NCBI GenBank assembly: GCA_944739405.2
Contig: OX123185.2
Coordinates: forward strand, 7,065,840-7,129,839
DNA length: 64,000 nucleotides
From: Euclidia mi
Taxonomy: Eukaryota; Arthropoda; Insecta; Lepidoptera; Erebidae
Reading direction: 5' to 3'
This document shows positions 1 to 11,069 of this stretch, one piece after another. The position numbers were made by a program, and so were the translations under genes. The notes under the pieces were generated by a model. That model was not told the DNA's origin and did no database searches. It worked only from the letters and a program-made list of their open reading frames with translations. Each line of letters starts with the position of its first letter. The stretch's first letter is position 1.

Positions 1-947
1 ACAAGCTGACATTTAGCATTTATGTTCCGTGGAGACCATAGTGGTGGACAAAAAAGAGTTTTCCTATATTTCCACCGGATCGGGAAGTCAAATTTGCATA
101 CAAAATATTTCAAATATATATATATATATATCTGTAGTAGCCAAATCCATCGATAGATAAAATATTAGGAGCGCCCATAATTCACAATAATTTTCATCAA
201 TATCTATGATTTCATAGTTGACCGACACAGCCAATGAATACAGATTTACATAGAAGCGCATTTCTTAAGGATTTCATGTGCCGATTCCAAGTCGGGACTG
301 TCTCCAGTTTAGTTCGTAGTTGGCGCCGTTAGCGCTGGTGTCATTTTCCGTCTCTCTTGCTCTCGCAGCTAAGATACACTCGAGGAACGTTCTTCTCTCT
401 TGCTCTCGTAGAGACAGCTGTCACAGCGTGACTGCGACGCCGCCAAGCGGCAATTTGGGTCACAGAAAGTTTGTCTTCAGAGCGCCCATAGGAAATGCGC
501 CTTTATGTAAATATCTAAGCACTTTGAAACAGTGCTCGAATGCTTAAAGAAAACAAAAGGTGACGTAACATCGATGCAGTTGCTATATCGCTGGTCCCTA
601 AAAGTGGCGTGTGTGCTTTGGGCCCAAGAAATAGCGAGGGAATAACTAGTTGTGTTTTCGTTAGAGTGCTTTGATATCATATGTGCATATTGTGCATGCA
701 TATATGTATGTATTTCCTTTGAATCTGTGATTGCCGGGTGTATTTCACAAAGGAATTGTAGACAACGGTTTTAAATAAAAATTGGTATAATGTTGCTACT
801 GCTTAAAAATACATTTTTTGACAATATTTCAGTTTTTTTACTAGCTAATAAATTCAACTCATTAACCTTGTTAAAAAGTATTGTAGAAATATTAAATATA
901 GTAAAAACAAAAAAAACTAATATTTTAGTATAACATGAAAATGATTA
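1..947. other. Non-coding AT-rich stretch with a short inverted repeat
   Basis: No gene is supported. A (TA)n run lies at about 114-131. An imperfect inverted repeat of about 25 bp pairs 243-267 with 489-515 (arms built on TTTACATA and GCGCATTTC), so 243-515 could be an old 270-bp MITE, but no target duplication could be defined. The small open frames here are no longer than expected by chance. Confidence 0.4.
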
Positions 948-1016
948 TGCCTGTATCCCCGAAAGGATAGGCAGAGGCGTAATATTACACCCACATTTCG
1001 CCATGAATTTTTAGGA
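948..1016 (-). repeat. SINE-A 3' fragment
   Basis: Truncated copy of the SINE family called SINE-A here. Read on the plus strand it shows the conserved block CCTGTATCCCCGAAAGG-ATAGGCAGAGG followed by GTAATATTACACCCAC, the same end seen at 28846, 55988 and 59642. The tRNA head is missing. Confidence 0.7.
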
Positions 1017-2159
1017 TAAATTCCACTTCTCGTTCGAGCAAATACACCTCTTGTATTATTATATTATATACTAATGACAATATCCAGCGGTCAACAATTG
1101 TAAAAGCATAAATGCATTTACAATTATATTTTTTCATTAGTCTGTTAACGTATCTGTTTGAGAAAAGCATATCCTTGGTCTCAGCATCTCTTATTCATTA
1201 TTGTGGTAATCATAATAAATATGTACGTCGTTAATTACTGATCAATAGTTTAAAATTTTACGTGTTCAACGCTAAAAGTATCAACACATGTATCGAATAT
1301 ATCGAAATGGTAGTTGAATAACGAGTCACCTGTATTGAAACTGGACACGTTAGAATCATTACTCAGCCTTACTTCAAACGTGAAAGCAAGATTGTTCCTT
1401 TTATGAGCCAAAAATAGATGTGATTCGAAAGTCTTTCAAATACCCTGTCAGCAACCAAAATGTACTCACATTTTTTTATTTAGCCCTTGATAAATCGGGA
1501 AATCGACAGGCGAGCTCAAGAATTTCATGTTCTGGAACGTTATGTAATTTCAACGGAGATTGAAACTCTCGTGCGACTTGACTTTATTTTCAAACGGATG
1601 TAAAAACAAATTAAGGAAGTAGATCGTGTAGGTATGTAAGAAGCTAGGCAAGGCACATTATGACTACGTTCATATTCGCAATTCTTAATATTTTTCAAAT
1701 TGGTATCAATATAGGAATTTAAGCTTTCGTGGTCACCAATATTTCTTTTAGATTTTTCTACGGAATATATACCGCATACCTGTGTTTTAAGTAACCGATA
1801 TTTCGGCACTGTTGCAAGCGTATAAACAAAGGTATGTGGTATATATCCCGTAGAAAACTCTAAAAGTAAATAAGTATCAGGTAGAATCATTGTACCTAGT
1901 GGGGGAATTCAGTGTGGACACCCAAACTACGATAAATGTATCTATTTCTTTCATTTTGTATTCTCCGTATGCAATAAATAACGGTACTGGAGTTATGTGA
2001 CATGTATGTATGTGTTAACCTGTATTGTAACATGTGTGTGTGCTCCGTCTGTGCATCTGACTACAAATTACTGCGAAAAGAACGTGAAAGTTGGTGAGCT
2101 GTTAAGAACATACGTGTGATTGAGAAATAAATAATAATAACAGCTCTGTTTATTACTTC
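1017..2159. other. No gene seen; short shared 20-mer
   Basis: AT-rich and without supported features. The 20-mer at 1801-1820 (TTTCGGCACTGTTGCAAGCG) recurs exactly at 5381-5400; such 'CGAAATAT/CGAAACGT' blocks are common near Penelope-like element ends, so both may be decayed ends. That reading is inference. Confidence 0.3.
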
Positions 2160-2256
2160 ATTCACTCCTGAGCACGGATCACTCCAGAATAAAATGAGGG
2201 TTAACCTCCAGCCCACCATGCTGGCCAAGTGCGGGTTAGCAGATTTAAAGATTTGA
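2160..2256 (-). repeat. SINE-B 3' fragment
   Basis: Matches the tail half of the SINE-B copies at 9245 and 28372: a TCACT..GAGCACGG start, then CCACCATGCTGGCCAAGTG and GCGGGTTAGCAGA. The head is missing. Just downstream, 2318-2370 carries a CCCGTGGGTGTCGTAAGAGG block that recurs inverted near 38935-38990, a second dispersed repeat of unknown type. Confidence 0.6.
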
Positions 2257-2425
2257 GATTAAAGAGCTCATTAAGAAATGAGCAGAATAAGCCGTGTGGT
2301 TGACGGCATAGAAAGTGTCACCACCCCCTATCCTCCCGTGGGTGTCGTAAGAGGCGACTAAGGGATAACACGATGCAAATACCATTTTTGCGTAGAGACG
2401 GAAAATTCGACATCAAACCCTATAC

Positions 2426-3571
2426 GACTGCCTCGTTGGTCTCGCGGCATAAATGTGCGCGTGAGATTGGGAGGTCCCAGGTTCAATTCCTGGGTCGGGC
2501 AGTCGGCTGTCCCAAATCAAAACACAGTAAGGGATATTTTTGTCGAAATCAAGATTTTTACACTATGCTTTTAACACAGTAAATGCCCACAATAAGCAAA
2601 AACCCTTTTTTCAATAAAGGCCTCCATTCCCAATATAGCGATACCATAAAACCTAGTAAGTGCACCGACTAAAACCCCAAATCAAAAACCTAGTAAGAGC
2701 TGATAACCAGTTCAAAACACAGCAAGGCACACGTACTTACTTTGTTTTGGATTGGGAATTTCCACTTGCTAGGTTTTTGATTTGGGAATTAATATGTCTA
2801 AAAGACCATAACATCTAAAAATTACACAGTATAGCACACACCCGTCGGAGTTTCTATCTCCAGGAATTTGGGTTTAAATTAGTGAGAAAACATCAAATTT
2901 CGTATTTTGAGTTTATCTGTTTTTGTTATTAATTCCTCGTTTTCAACTATAATTTGGAACTTTTCACATAAAATTTCTTCACTTTCTAAGAATAAGAATA
3001 ATAAACATGGTTAATTCTCGTTAATGTGTTTTACTGCAATAGTTTATAGATACGAACTTAGAATATTTTAACTAAAAGTTTTCAAAAAAAATTCAAAACA
3101 TAATAATTATTTATTACTTACTGTGTTTTGGTTTAGTTTCCATGGGCAATGGTTAATGTTGGATCCCATTCCAAACTTAGTAAGTGTTATACAACGTGCA
3201 TCGAATTATATTTCTAAAGTTTTAGTATGCAAAAATGTAGACAGTAATCTTATCTACCATCTCCAAGAATCATATTCAGCTGTAGATTCATAGTTTGGTA
3301 AGGCATAATAAAATCAGCTTTTTTGCCCTCCTGTAAAATTTGCTCGTAATCCCTTACTTTGTTTTGATTTGGGACAGCCGCTGAGTGTTATTGGGTTTTT
3401 CTGTCACGAAATTCTCATTAGCAGCGCGGAGTCTGGAAATGTGCCGGGTACGGCAATCGGCTCGCCCCTTATTAGGTGGGACTAAAGTATATCTGGCGAA
3501 AAGTGGGTGTAGAAATACACCTCTGTCTACCTCTTCGGGGTTATAGGCGTGAGACTATGTATGTATGTATG
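2426..3571 (+). repeat. SINE-A copy split by a DNA element
   Basis: The tRNA-derived head (2426-2504) begins GACTGCCTCG and has a B-box-like GGTTCAATTCC. The body and tail resume at about 3380 and run to 3571: TCATTAGCAGCGCGGAGTC, then GGCTCGCCCCTTATTAGG, then the terminal CTCTGTCTACCTCTTCGGGG..GGCGTGA and (TATG)n. An intact copy at 28846-29084 shows these halves are normally contiguous. The 875 bp between them are the inserted element at 2505-3379. Confidence 0.8.
2505..3379. mobile_element. Non-autonomous DNA element with iterated terminal motif
   Basis: The ends are inverted repeats of about 30 bp: GGCTGTCCCAAATCAAAACA at 2505 and its reverse complement ending at 3379, each followed inward by a GTAAGGG block. 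Related copies of the same motif (CCCAAATC-AAAAAC-CTAGTAAG) recur inside in both orientations at about 2648-2660, 2675-2697, 2708-2727 (plus) and 2736-2757, 2765-2787, 3117-3136 (minus), with another plus copy at 3164-3184. It interrupts a SINE. No clean target duplication could be defined; the SINE may have lost or gained a few bases at the junction. No transposase is encoded, and I cannot assign a superfamily. Confidence 0.75.
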
Positions 3572-4364
3572 AATAGAATATTTTATGCTATCTGATGATG
3601 ATGATTCCTTTCACTTCCAACGTAGTATACCTAATCAGCAGTTTAAGATAAATGGAATGTTTATGCCATGATACCTAAAGTGCCTCCAGGAGGTCATCAT
3701 TGTGCTCCGTAACAAAATGTCATGTCCAACACAATAGTGGTATACAGTGGAACATGATATCACATATTTCAAATAATTGAATGCAGCGGAAAATAAAAGT
3801 GTATTTATAATTTTGTTTCATATTGAATTTCACGTCATATGATTATTTGTCATATTCATGTAACCGAAAAATACAAGAACATTTTTTGGGAAAAGTCTAT
3901 TGGCTATTATTAAAATAGCTGCGTTCCCCTCTATTAAATAGTTCTCCAATCGAAGTACTATTTATTCAATCTCCACGCGCAACTATAATAAATATTTTTG
4001 AAATGCACATGCATGTATTGCTTCGGGTCCAAATGTTCTTAATTTCTTTTTACGTATTCCAAGAAAAAAATAACCATACCCGGCATACAAACAGCAATTC
4101 GAACTGTTGAAACATTGTATACAAAGTCAAGATCAGATCACTGTACTAACAAGCTAGCTGACATATCTGTGAATTGGACTGGTACATCGTTACTCCGTCT
4201 GCTGGGTGGCAAAACACAAATACTGTAATGTCATCATATGCACGGTATTAGTGCAAATATGTAAGACGAAGTGCAAAGGAAAGCCGTATCGTCTGTCACT
4301 GCAAACTAAATACGCCCGCCGTGAGGCAAATCTCATGCATAAAATTACTGAAAGCTCTTGCACC
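3572..4364. other. No gene seen
   Basis: AT-rich sequence without supported features, apart from (TATG)n belonging to the preceding SINE tail. Confidence 0.4.
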
Positions 4365-4376
4365 GAGCATACAGGT

Positions 4377-4985
4377 ACCTTTTTTTTTTTTTTTTTTTTG
4401 TTTTACGAGGTGGAAAATCCCTTCGGATCTCCGACTCTTGGGGGAAATAAGAGCCGGAGTATGTGGTGTTTCCACTAAAAACCACCTCGACTTCCGCCAT
4501 GTACCCGTGTGTCGGAGGGTGGGGCATCACCAAAGCACTCGTCGCCACCCTCCAACGGGTATTGGCCCGCCAGATGGTCAGGCGGGCCCCGAACAAAACC
4601 CCCTTGGCGACGGATTAAGGTGTTGGACTCCGCCGCCAAAACGCCCAGCGGCCGCAGAGGATAGGGAGGACGGCAACGCAACACCGCATCTCCTCTTCCT
4701 CTGCGGCCCCACCGCGACGCATCGAATGGTGCGCCCCCATTTGGTCGCGGGAGATAGGGCGCGCGGCAACGCAACACCGACACGCCTCTCCTCCCGCGAC
4801 CGCACCCGACTGCGAGGGACAGACAGAACTGTCCCCCGCACCCGCACCGTTGGACGCATCCTGCGCAGGCCCCTCCAAGCCCACGCGGAGCGTCCCCTCC
4901 TGGATCCCTCTTAGCTTCACCGCGGGTGACCAATCCACGGTTACTGAGCCCCCCCACCACGACAAGGTGGAAATCCCACGGGGGG
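4377..4985 (-). mobile_element. GC-rich poly(A) retroposon with perfect 12-bp TSD
   Basis: A sharply GC-rich block in AT-rich surroundings. Its plus-strand left end is a run of about 19 T, which is a poly(A) tail on the minus strand. The 12-mer GAGCATACAGGT flanks it exactly at 4365-4376 and 4986-4997, the signature of target-primed retroposition. On the minus strand it begins with a C/G-run 5' end (CCACCTTGTCGTGGTGGGGG) and ends GATTTTCCACCTCGTAAAAC before the poly(A). No A/B box was seen, so it is not an ordinary tRNA SINE; a deletion derivative of an R1-like LINE (5' UTR joined to 3' UTR) is my best guess. The several long overlapping frames inside reflect the GC content. Confidence 0.85.
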
Positions 4986-4997
4986 GAGCATACAGGT

Positions 4998-5916
4998 TAT
5001 CTGTCAAAGTTTGCCTAGCTGACTTTAACTTAGAGGCGCACGCGATAATTTTTTTGTATCGACGGTAGATTCCAATAAATTTCAAAAGAAAATTCGGCGC
5101 AACAATTCTTAATTTTTTAGTTTTGTTTGCGTCAAATGTGACAACTTCTCTATTTGGTCAATTTTTTATTATGTCTGTTACTGGCAGGCTACCCAATGCC
5201 CTAACTATAGTTAAGACTAAAGTCTGGCTTATGAACGTAACTAGAGTAACGTTAAAGTTTTACCACCCAAGTTACTTACTATCGTAAAAAAGGCAATGTC
5301 AAAAATATTATTCGTAAGAAGCAAAATGGTGACGAAAGAGGCGTTTGCGCTTGGAAAATTTAAAAGCAAATACATTTCAGTTTCGGCACTGTTGCAAGCG
5401 CCATAGTCACAGATACCTAATTAAACATTTCATTTAGATGAATGACCACTGCAATTTAATTTATATAAATTACTTTTTTCGTTGGTCACTTTGTAGTCTT
5501 GCTCGTCATACATCTTAAAATAGATTTGACAGAATTTTAGCTTTCCCACTAACGATACACAGTCTTCCTACCTCCATAATCCTGAGCGACAGCCAGATTT
5601 TTAGTAGACCAGTGACTATATTAATTACTAGGTGGTCGTTGGCCATGTTCTAAATGATTAATCATAAATTGAGTTCAACAAGAAGCTGAGGAGATATTTT
5701 ATTTTCTCTTTTCAACTCTCGACGAAATCACATGCAAATTAATAAGTAGCTTAGACTTATATGTTTCTCTAGAGCAACTCAACATAATTGTTAGATCTTT
5801 TTCGTGCAAGGGACAACCTGCGCACTATTAAATAATTTTGCAACAGTTGGTTTTATCCCAGCCAATTATGGTTAATCAAAAAGTGTCGTCACTTGAAAAC
5901 AAATAATGCTCTTCAT
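4998..5916. other. No gene seen
   Basis: AT-rich, without supported features beyond the shared 20-mer at 5381-5400 described at 1801. Confidence 0.4.
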
Positions 5917-5961
5917 CTAAACTCCAAAATGACATCGTTTGGATGTCATTTTGGAGTTTAG
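5917..5961. repeat. Perfect 20-bp hairpin
   Basis: CTAAACTCCAAAATGACATC (5917-5936) is the exact reverse complement of 5942-5961, with the 5-nt loop GTTTG. No T-run or gene end adjoins it, so it is recorded as structure only. Confidence 0.8.
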
Positions 5962-6184
5962 AAAACCCATTCGACAGCTCAGCTCTTGTTGATATTGAAA
6001 TGTAGCCGAAATTAATATGTATGGTGGGTCGCGATACAATCGGGTGACAATGTTTGCGCTAAGTTTCAATAACTGTCTTACCTGCGAACGACGTGAATGG
6101 AATGTGAACCGAATATGTAGATGTAGCACTAATATACGCTGCAGGATTGTGGGGTATTAATTATTCCCGTTTCGGTCATTATTA

Positions 6185-7588
6185 ATTGGACGCACTTAAA
6201 CGGAAAGGATCCAACCCTCACAGACTTAGTTTCGAGATATTCAAGTTTGAAGTTCAAATCGTATTTCGTCTTTGATTCTCCACTTTAACATTATGGTGTT
6301 GGTTTTAAGTAAAGGATAAATAAATAAATTTTAATTTTATTAATTTAAAGTCCAACATTATGATGAATTTGCCGAGATAATAATAAAAATATGACGATGG
6401 ATCCTTTCCGTTAAAATACTATTTCAAAAGAGCAGAGTAATAAACATATTTAGCCTTAAGGATCCAAGCTTTAAAATGGGACAAAAATACTGAAATTTAT
6501 AAGGAATTATGTCAGATTTCTATGTTTTAGAAAATAAAACTTCATTATAGTCTAATATATCTGTAATTTTTAATCACTACCATACCACTAATAATACCAC
6601 AAATTACAAGCCTAGGTAAACTCTTCTCTCCTGAAACTCTTCACTCTCTGTTGTTTTCATAAATATAGAGTATGGTTTTTCTTTTTCGATCCAAAACCAA
6701 AGATATACTTCTTTGGTTTTTAGCCAGTTGACTTTATCCTTAGTAATAAAATGTTTTCTGTTTCAGGAGCTCAATATAGAAAAAAGAGTTAAAGGAAAAT
6801 CTTTAAAAATTTTGGAAAATTATTTAAGTTTATTATGGCCAAATGGTAAAGAGATTCCGCAGGCTAAATTGGACGACCTTAAATCAATGTTTAATTTAAT
6901 ACCAAAAGATTGCTTACCTTTTTATGAATGCTGATAGGAAATGAAAAAAATATTGATGATGTTGATGGTTAGGGGGATGGGATTGATTTCTCCCTTGAAT
7001 ATGATAATGATGATTAACTTTACTTTAAGCAATAAATTACATAGTCTTTACTTAAGTTTGAAGATATATATTTTGATATTTAATAAGGTTATTTTTATGT
7101 GTCTTAATAAAAATGTTCATTCAAGTATTTTGATATAACTAAAATCTACATACTTACCTAGGCTTGTAATTTGTGGTATTATAAGTGGTATGGTAGTGAT
7201 TGAAATTTACAGATATATTAGACTATAATGAAGTTTTATTTTCTAAAACATACAAATCTGTCATAATTCCTTATAAATTTCAGTATTTTTGTCCCATTTC
7301 AAAGCTTGGATCCTTAAGGCTAAATATGTTTATTACTCTGCTCTTTTCAAATAGTATTTTAACGAAAAAGATCCATCGTCATGTTTTTATTATTATCTCG
7401 GCAAATACATCATAATGTTGGACTTTAAATTAATAAAATTAAAATGTATGTATTTATTCTTTACTTAAAACCAACACCATAATGTTAAAGTGGAGAATCA
7501 AAGACGAAATACGATTTGAACTTCAAACTTGAATATCTCGAAACTAAATCTATGAGGGTTGGATCCTTTCCGTTTAAGTGCGTCCAAT
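6185..7588. mobile_element. DNA element with ~430-bp terminal inverted repeats
   Basis: Left arm 6185-6619 and right arm 7153-7588 are near-perfect reverse complements over their whole length. Outer ends read AATTGGACGCACTTAAACGG and inner ends meet at CCTAGGCTTGTAATTTG. Both arms carry the same internal blocks, for example TAAAGTCCAACATTATGATG and CCTTAAGGATCC. The 530-bp centre contains a putative terminal transposase exon (6767-6934). No unambiguous target duplication was found, and TTAA is present only on the left, so the superfamily is undecided. Confidence 0.85.
6767..6934 (+). pseudogene. Residual 3' exon inside the long-TIR element
   Basis: A pyrimidine tract ending TTTTCTGTTTCAG precedes an open frame starting at 6767 that encodes about 55 residues (ELNIEKRVKGKSLKILENYL, then a K/L-rich stretch ending DCLPFYEC) and closes with a stop. 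The intron-like acceptor, the Lys-rich helical composition and the position between transposon arms suggest the last exon of the parental transposase, kept after internal deletion. I do not recognise the family. No upstream exon or catalytic residues remain, so no activity is expected. Confidence 0.4.
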
Positions 7589-8349
7589 TTATCATTAAAA
7601 AAGCCTAGACCACAATTTTAATCACAGGCATTCAAGAAAACGAATGTGTACGAACTTGAATGACATAAAGGAAATCAATGTTGCAAAGGTATAGACATCC
7701 CATTCCCACAAAAACATCTTTATAATTATTTATTAATCAGTATTATTATTCCTACATCACAAATAATCGTTTTACCCACAAATAATCAGTTAGTAATATT
7801 ATATTCTTCTGCATCTACTCTTTAATGAATAAGGTATTATTAAAAAAATCCACAACAATCTCCAGCTTTTTAATTAATTCCAATAATTCAATGTTTTAAT
7901 CTAGTTACACAATGAACTAGGTACAATAAAAGGGCCCACGTAACAAGGATCGTTATCGATGTTTACGTCAGTTATTTAAAATAAAGCTGTTTTCGATTTT
8001 TCACTAAGTAAATTTAAGTAATTAAATTGCATAATACGAAAACAATCCATGTCACATGAATTGTTTTCGTTTAATTATGTCTTTAGAATAATAATTATCC
8101 AAGTAGTTTGGATCGTTTTAGTAATATGTGATTTGGAATATTTTCGTAAATGTGAATTTCTGAATAACGAACTAAGTAGCTTGGAGCGATGTCAATATAA
8201 AAATGAATGACCTGCCATACATGTGGGTTGGTAACGTACGGTCATTATAACATGATCCGTTGGAATTTTACTTGGACTGTTTTTGTGATATTAAAGTATT
8301 AACTACAAGGAGTATTTTGGTATATTTAACTCATTTTCGCTCAAAGTGT
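7589..8349. other. No gene seen
   Basis: AT-rich sequence lying between two copies of the same transposon end (see 8350). It could be the body of a second, diverged element, but no left end was found. Confidence 0.35.
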
Positions 8350-8384
8350 GGGTTGGATCCTTTCCGTTTAAGTGCGTCCAATTT
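8350..8384. repeat. Extra right-end copy of the long-TIR element
   Basis: GGTTGGATCCTTTCCG..TTTAAGTGCGTCCAATTT repeats the outer 35 bp of the right arm ending at 7588, in the same orientation. It is either the end of a second, mostly deleted copy or the remnant of a tandem event. Confidence 0.75.
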
Positions 8385-8722
8385 TAATGTGTCGATGTGC
8401 GGCCATTATTTTAACTGAAAGGCTGAATATGGAGTAATAATGTCGGTTTGTAAAATTGTTTGTCAGTATGAGCATCTTTCTTAAACAGTTAGAAGTGTTT
8501 CGAATTATCAGGTTGATTTTAATATGAAGTCGGCTATAATAGGTATGTTCATAACATTAATGTGTTTTTAGCTACAAGTACTTGTGTTTTTACTACAATA
8601 CTTTTCTAATAAAATTATAAGATTATTCATTATTGTAAATTTATGCAATAAAATGAATTATAAAACGTCTTATCTAGGTATTGTTTGTTGTTTTTCGTGT
8701 GAGTGTGTGACCAACTCTAGTG

Positions 8723-8940
8723 TCGGAGTTTTCAGACCGCCCCCAAGGCCTCCGACATGGCCAAACGATTCTTATCCTGAGACAAGAACCGGGACCGTCA
8801 GCTTTACGTGCCCTCCGAAGCACGGTTGTGCTCAGATGTAAATGCCAAACGTGGTCACCCATCCAAGTGGCGACCTGTGCAAGCCTTGCTTAACTTTACC
8901 GATCGGTTACGAACGGCTAGCCAAACCTCGCTGTGAGCGC
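8723..8940 (-). repeat. Dispersed repeat with 5S rRNA-like segment
   Basis: GC-richer block. The segment GGTCACCCATCCAAGT, followed by CTTGCTTAAC and CCGATCGG, resembles the reverse complement of the 5S rRNA internal region (remembered, not searched). A second diverged copy at 58590-58720 shares GCTTTRCSTGC, CTCCGATGTAAT and GGTCACCTATCCAAGT. It could be a 5S-derived SINE (SINE3-like) or a decayed 5S pseudogene. Confidence 0.45.
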
Positions 8941-9028
8941 TACAACATACATCTAGGTATTATAAAGCCTTGTTTAATAATATAATACCTGATGGCTATA
9001 TAATAATTTGAATTGTGAATTGTGAAAC

Positions 9029-9115
9029 GGTGGTAGCAATAGCTCAGTGGAGACACCAACAGACTGGTACGCAGAGGATATCGGGTTCAAGTCCGCGGCG
9101 CACACCACCGACTTT
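9029..9115 (+). repeat. SINE-B tRNA-like head
   Basis: An A-box-like region (TAGCAATAGCTCAGTGGAGA) and B-box-like GGTTCAAGTCC, followed by CCGACTTTTTTATG. Matches the heads at 10303, 27058 and 54427. The body is missing; another repeat follows directly. Confidence 0.7.
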
Positions 9116-9117
9116 TT

Positions 9118-9225
9118 TATGTAATAGGCAGCAAACGTGAGAGATTACCCCCTCATGGAACAATAAACACCAGAGCAGTCACAAGTGCGTTGCCGCCCTT
9201 TGGGTTGGGCAAAGGGACAGATTAC
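9118..9225 (+). repeat. Dispersed 'GCAGCAAACG..CGCCCTTTGGGT' repeat
   Basis: Shares its layout with 36845-36960 and, inverted, with 29681-29850: a start near GGCAGC..CG, then a TTACC/CACC block and GTGCGTTGCCGCCCTTTGGG. Family unknown to me. Confidence 0.55.
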
Positions 9226-9244
9226 ATTTCATTTCACATACTTA

Positions 9245-9560
9245 CTTATCATCAGCCCCTTATGCTGTCTCACTGCTGGGCACGGGCCTTTTCTCACTAT
9301 GAGAAGGGTAAGGCCATAGTCCACCACGCTGCCAAGTGCGGGTTGGCAGACTTCACATGTCTTTCGAGAACATTATGGCAAACTCTCAGACATGCAGGTT
9401 TCCTCACTTTGTTTTCCTTTACCGATAAGCAAGCGATAATTAATAATTTAATACGCGCTTAACGTCGAAAAGTTATTGGTGCGTGCCGTGGACTCCAACC
9501 CGAGGCCCTCTGCGTAGCAGTCTTTCGGTCTCTCCACTCGGCTATCGCTGCTGTCTCATT
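9245..9560 (-). repeat. SINE-B, near full length
   Basis: Plus-strand reading runs tail to head: CACTGCTGGGCACGGGCC, CCAAGTGCGGGTTGGCAGAC, CAGACATGCAGGTTTCCTCAC, then the inverted tRNA-like head with TGGACTCCAACCCGAGG and CACTCGGCTATCGCTGC. Layout agrees with the plus-strand copy at 10303 and the minus-strand copy at 28372. Confidence 0.8.
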
Positions 9561-9676
9561 TCACATAATTAGGTAAAAAAATCTGTAACACTGTAGTTAC
9601 CCGACCGCGTTGTTCTGTCACTGCCATAATTGAAAACCGCTACTTACATAATTTAAAAATAAGCATGTTTCAATTA

Positions 9677-10161
9677 GGGTGCTTGTACACGGTGCATGTA
9701 GCTGGAGCAAGTAAAGGTGCGGGTTACATGCGTGAATAATATGCGCAAGCTACTTGTTCAAGTTACGCGCTTGTACTTGTACGTGGTGAAAATAACTGGA
9801 GCAAGTAAAGACACGGGCTACTTGCGCAAGCTGTGTGTACAAGTTATTTGTTCGTAATCAAGAGCTAGGTACATGTGCATGCTATTCGCGCGATAGCTTT
9901 ATAACTTAAATCGCGTCAAAATATCTCGATGAACGAAAATTCTTTTAAAATTATATGTTAAAAATGTAATTTTAACAAGTAACATGCGCGAGTGACCCGC
10001 CTGCGCCGCAGAGCACGCGAATTACTTGCGCGGGTGGCTGGCTTTGGTACATGCTCGAGTCGCTAGACCCGCGCAATTTTTTAAACTATATGTTTACGGT
10101 GCATATATTCCGCGCAAGTGCCTCAACATGCTCAAGCTACATGCACCGTGTATAAGCACCC
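9677..10161. mobile_element. PIF/Harbinger-type MITE (485 bp, TTA TSD)
   Basis: Terminal inverted repeats GGGTGCTTGTACACGG-TGCATGTAGCT (left) and GGGTGCTTATACACGG-TGCATGTAGCT (right, inverted), flanked by TTA at 9674-9676 and 10162-10164. The TTA duplication plus GGG ends fits PIF/Harbinger. The interior is rich in CAAGTTAC/CGCGCAAG words in both orientations. No transposase. Confidence 0.8.
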
Positions 10162-10302
10162 TTACGCTGCCACAATTATGGCACTGCGTTATGAAAATGG
10201 TAGCTATTATTATATATTTTGCAAAGGATTTACTAATACTCTACCTGTGTAGTATACAAAAGGCATTATAATGTATTCCGTTATAATTAGTCACTAAAAT
10301 AA

Positions 10303-10604
10303 AGATCGATACGCATCAGCCAAGTAAATTGACTAGTAGACATCTACACAGAAGGTCTCGGGTTCGAATCCACGATGCGCATCAATGACTTTTTGAAGTT
10401 CAGTCTTAAGGTCTTAATTAGAAAACAAAACATCGTGAGGAAACCTGCATGTCTGAGAGTTCTCCATAATGTTCTCCCAAGACATGTGAAGACCTCAAAC
10501 CCGCACGTGGCCAACGTAGTGGACTATGGCCTTCTCAATCTCATAGTAAGAGGCTCGAGTCCAGCAGTGGGAGAGTATCTACACGGCTGATGATAATGAT
10601 CGAT
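10303..10604 (+). repeat. SINE-B, near full length
   Basis: Head with B-box-like GGTTCGAATCC, then ATCGTGAGGAAACCTGCATG, CTGAGAGTTCTCCATAATG, AACCCGCACGTGGCCAACG and a GTCCAGCAGTGGG tail close to GATGATAATGATCG. It is the forward counterpart of the copy at 9245. Confidence 0.8.
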
Positions 10605-11069
10605 CGGCGCGTCTTGTATACACGATACATGTCAATGTGTTACCTCAAACTATTCTTTTTAACTCACGAACTTCCACAAAAGATTTTTTTTAAACGGTGA
10701 ATTTTAGATGCCAAATAGTTTCTAGTTTTATAAAAGAGTCTAAATGCCATCTAGTTTAAATGAGAATCACCAGCAAGATATGCAATATTCCTCTTGAAGT
10801 GTAAGTAAACTGAATATAACGTTATCTTAAAATAATTTTGTCTATTAGCCACAACTGCTGCGATAATAGCGTCCATTAAGGTCCCAAACGTCGGGATAAT
10901 AAGCAATAAAGGAGAAATAACTAATAAGATTAGTCTTAGCTCTAAGTGCTTACTATAAGTACATTTCAGAAAATAGCCACTTAGTAACCTATACTATTCT
11001 TATACTAATGTATTGGTAACAGGTCTATATTGCGTAATTATTTGAAAATAAAAGAGAAATACCTTATAG

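Noticed and set aside
4321..5085. Several overlapping 80-197-codon frames on both strands
   Set aside because: They lie in the GC-rich retroposon, where stop codons are rare; frames on both strands at once indicate composition, not coding.
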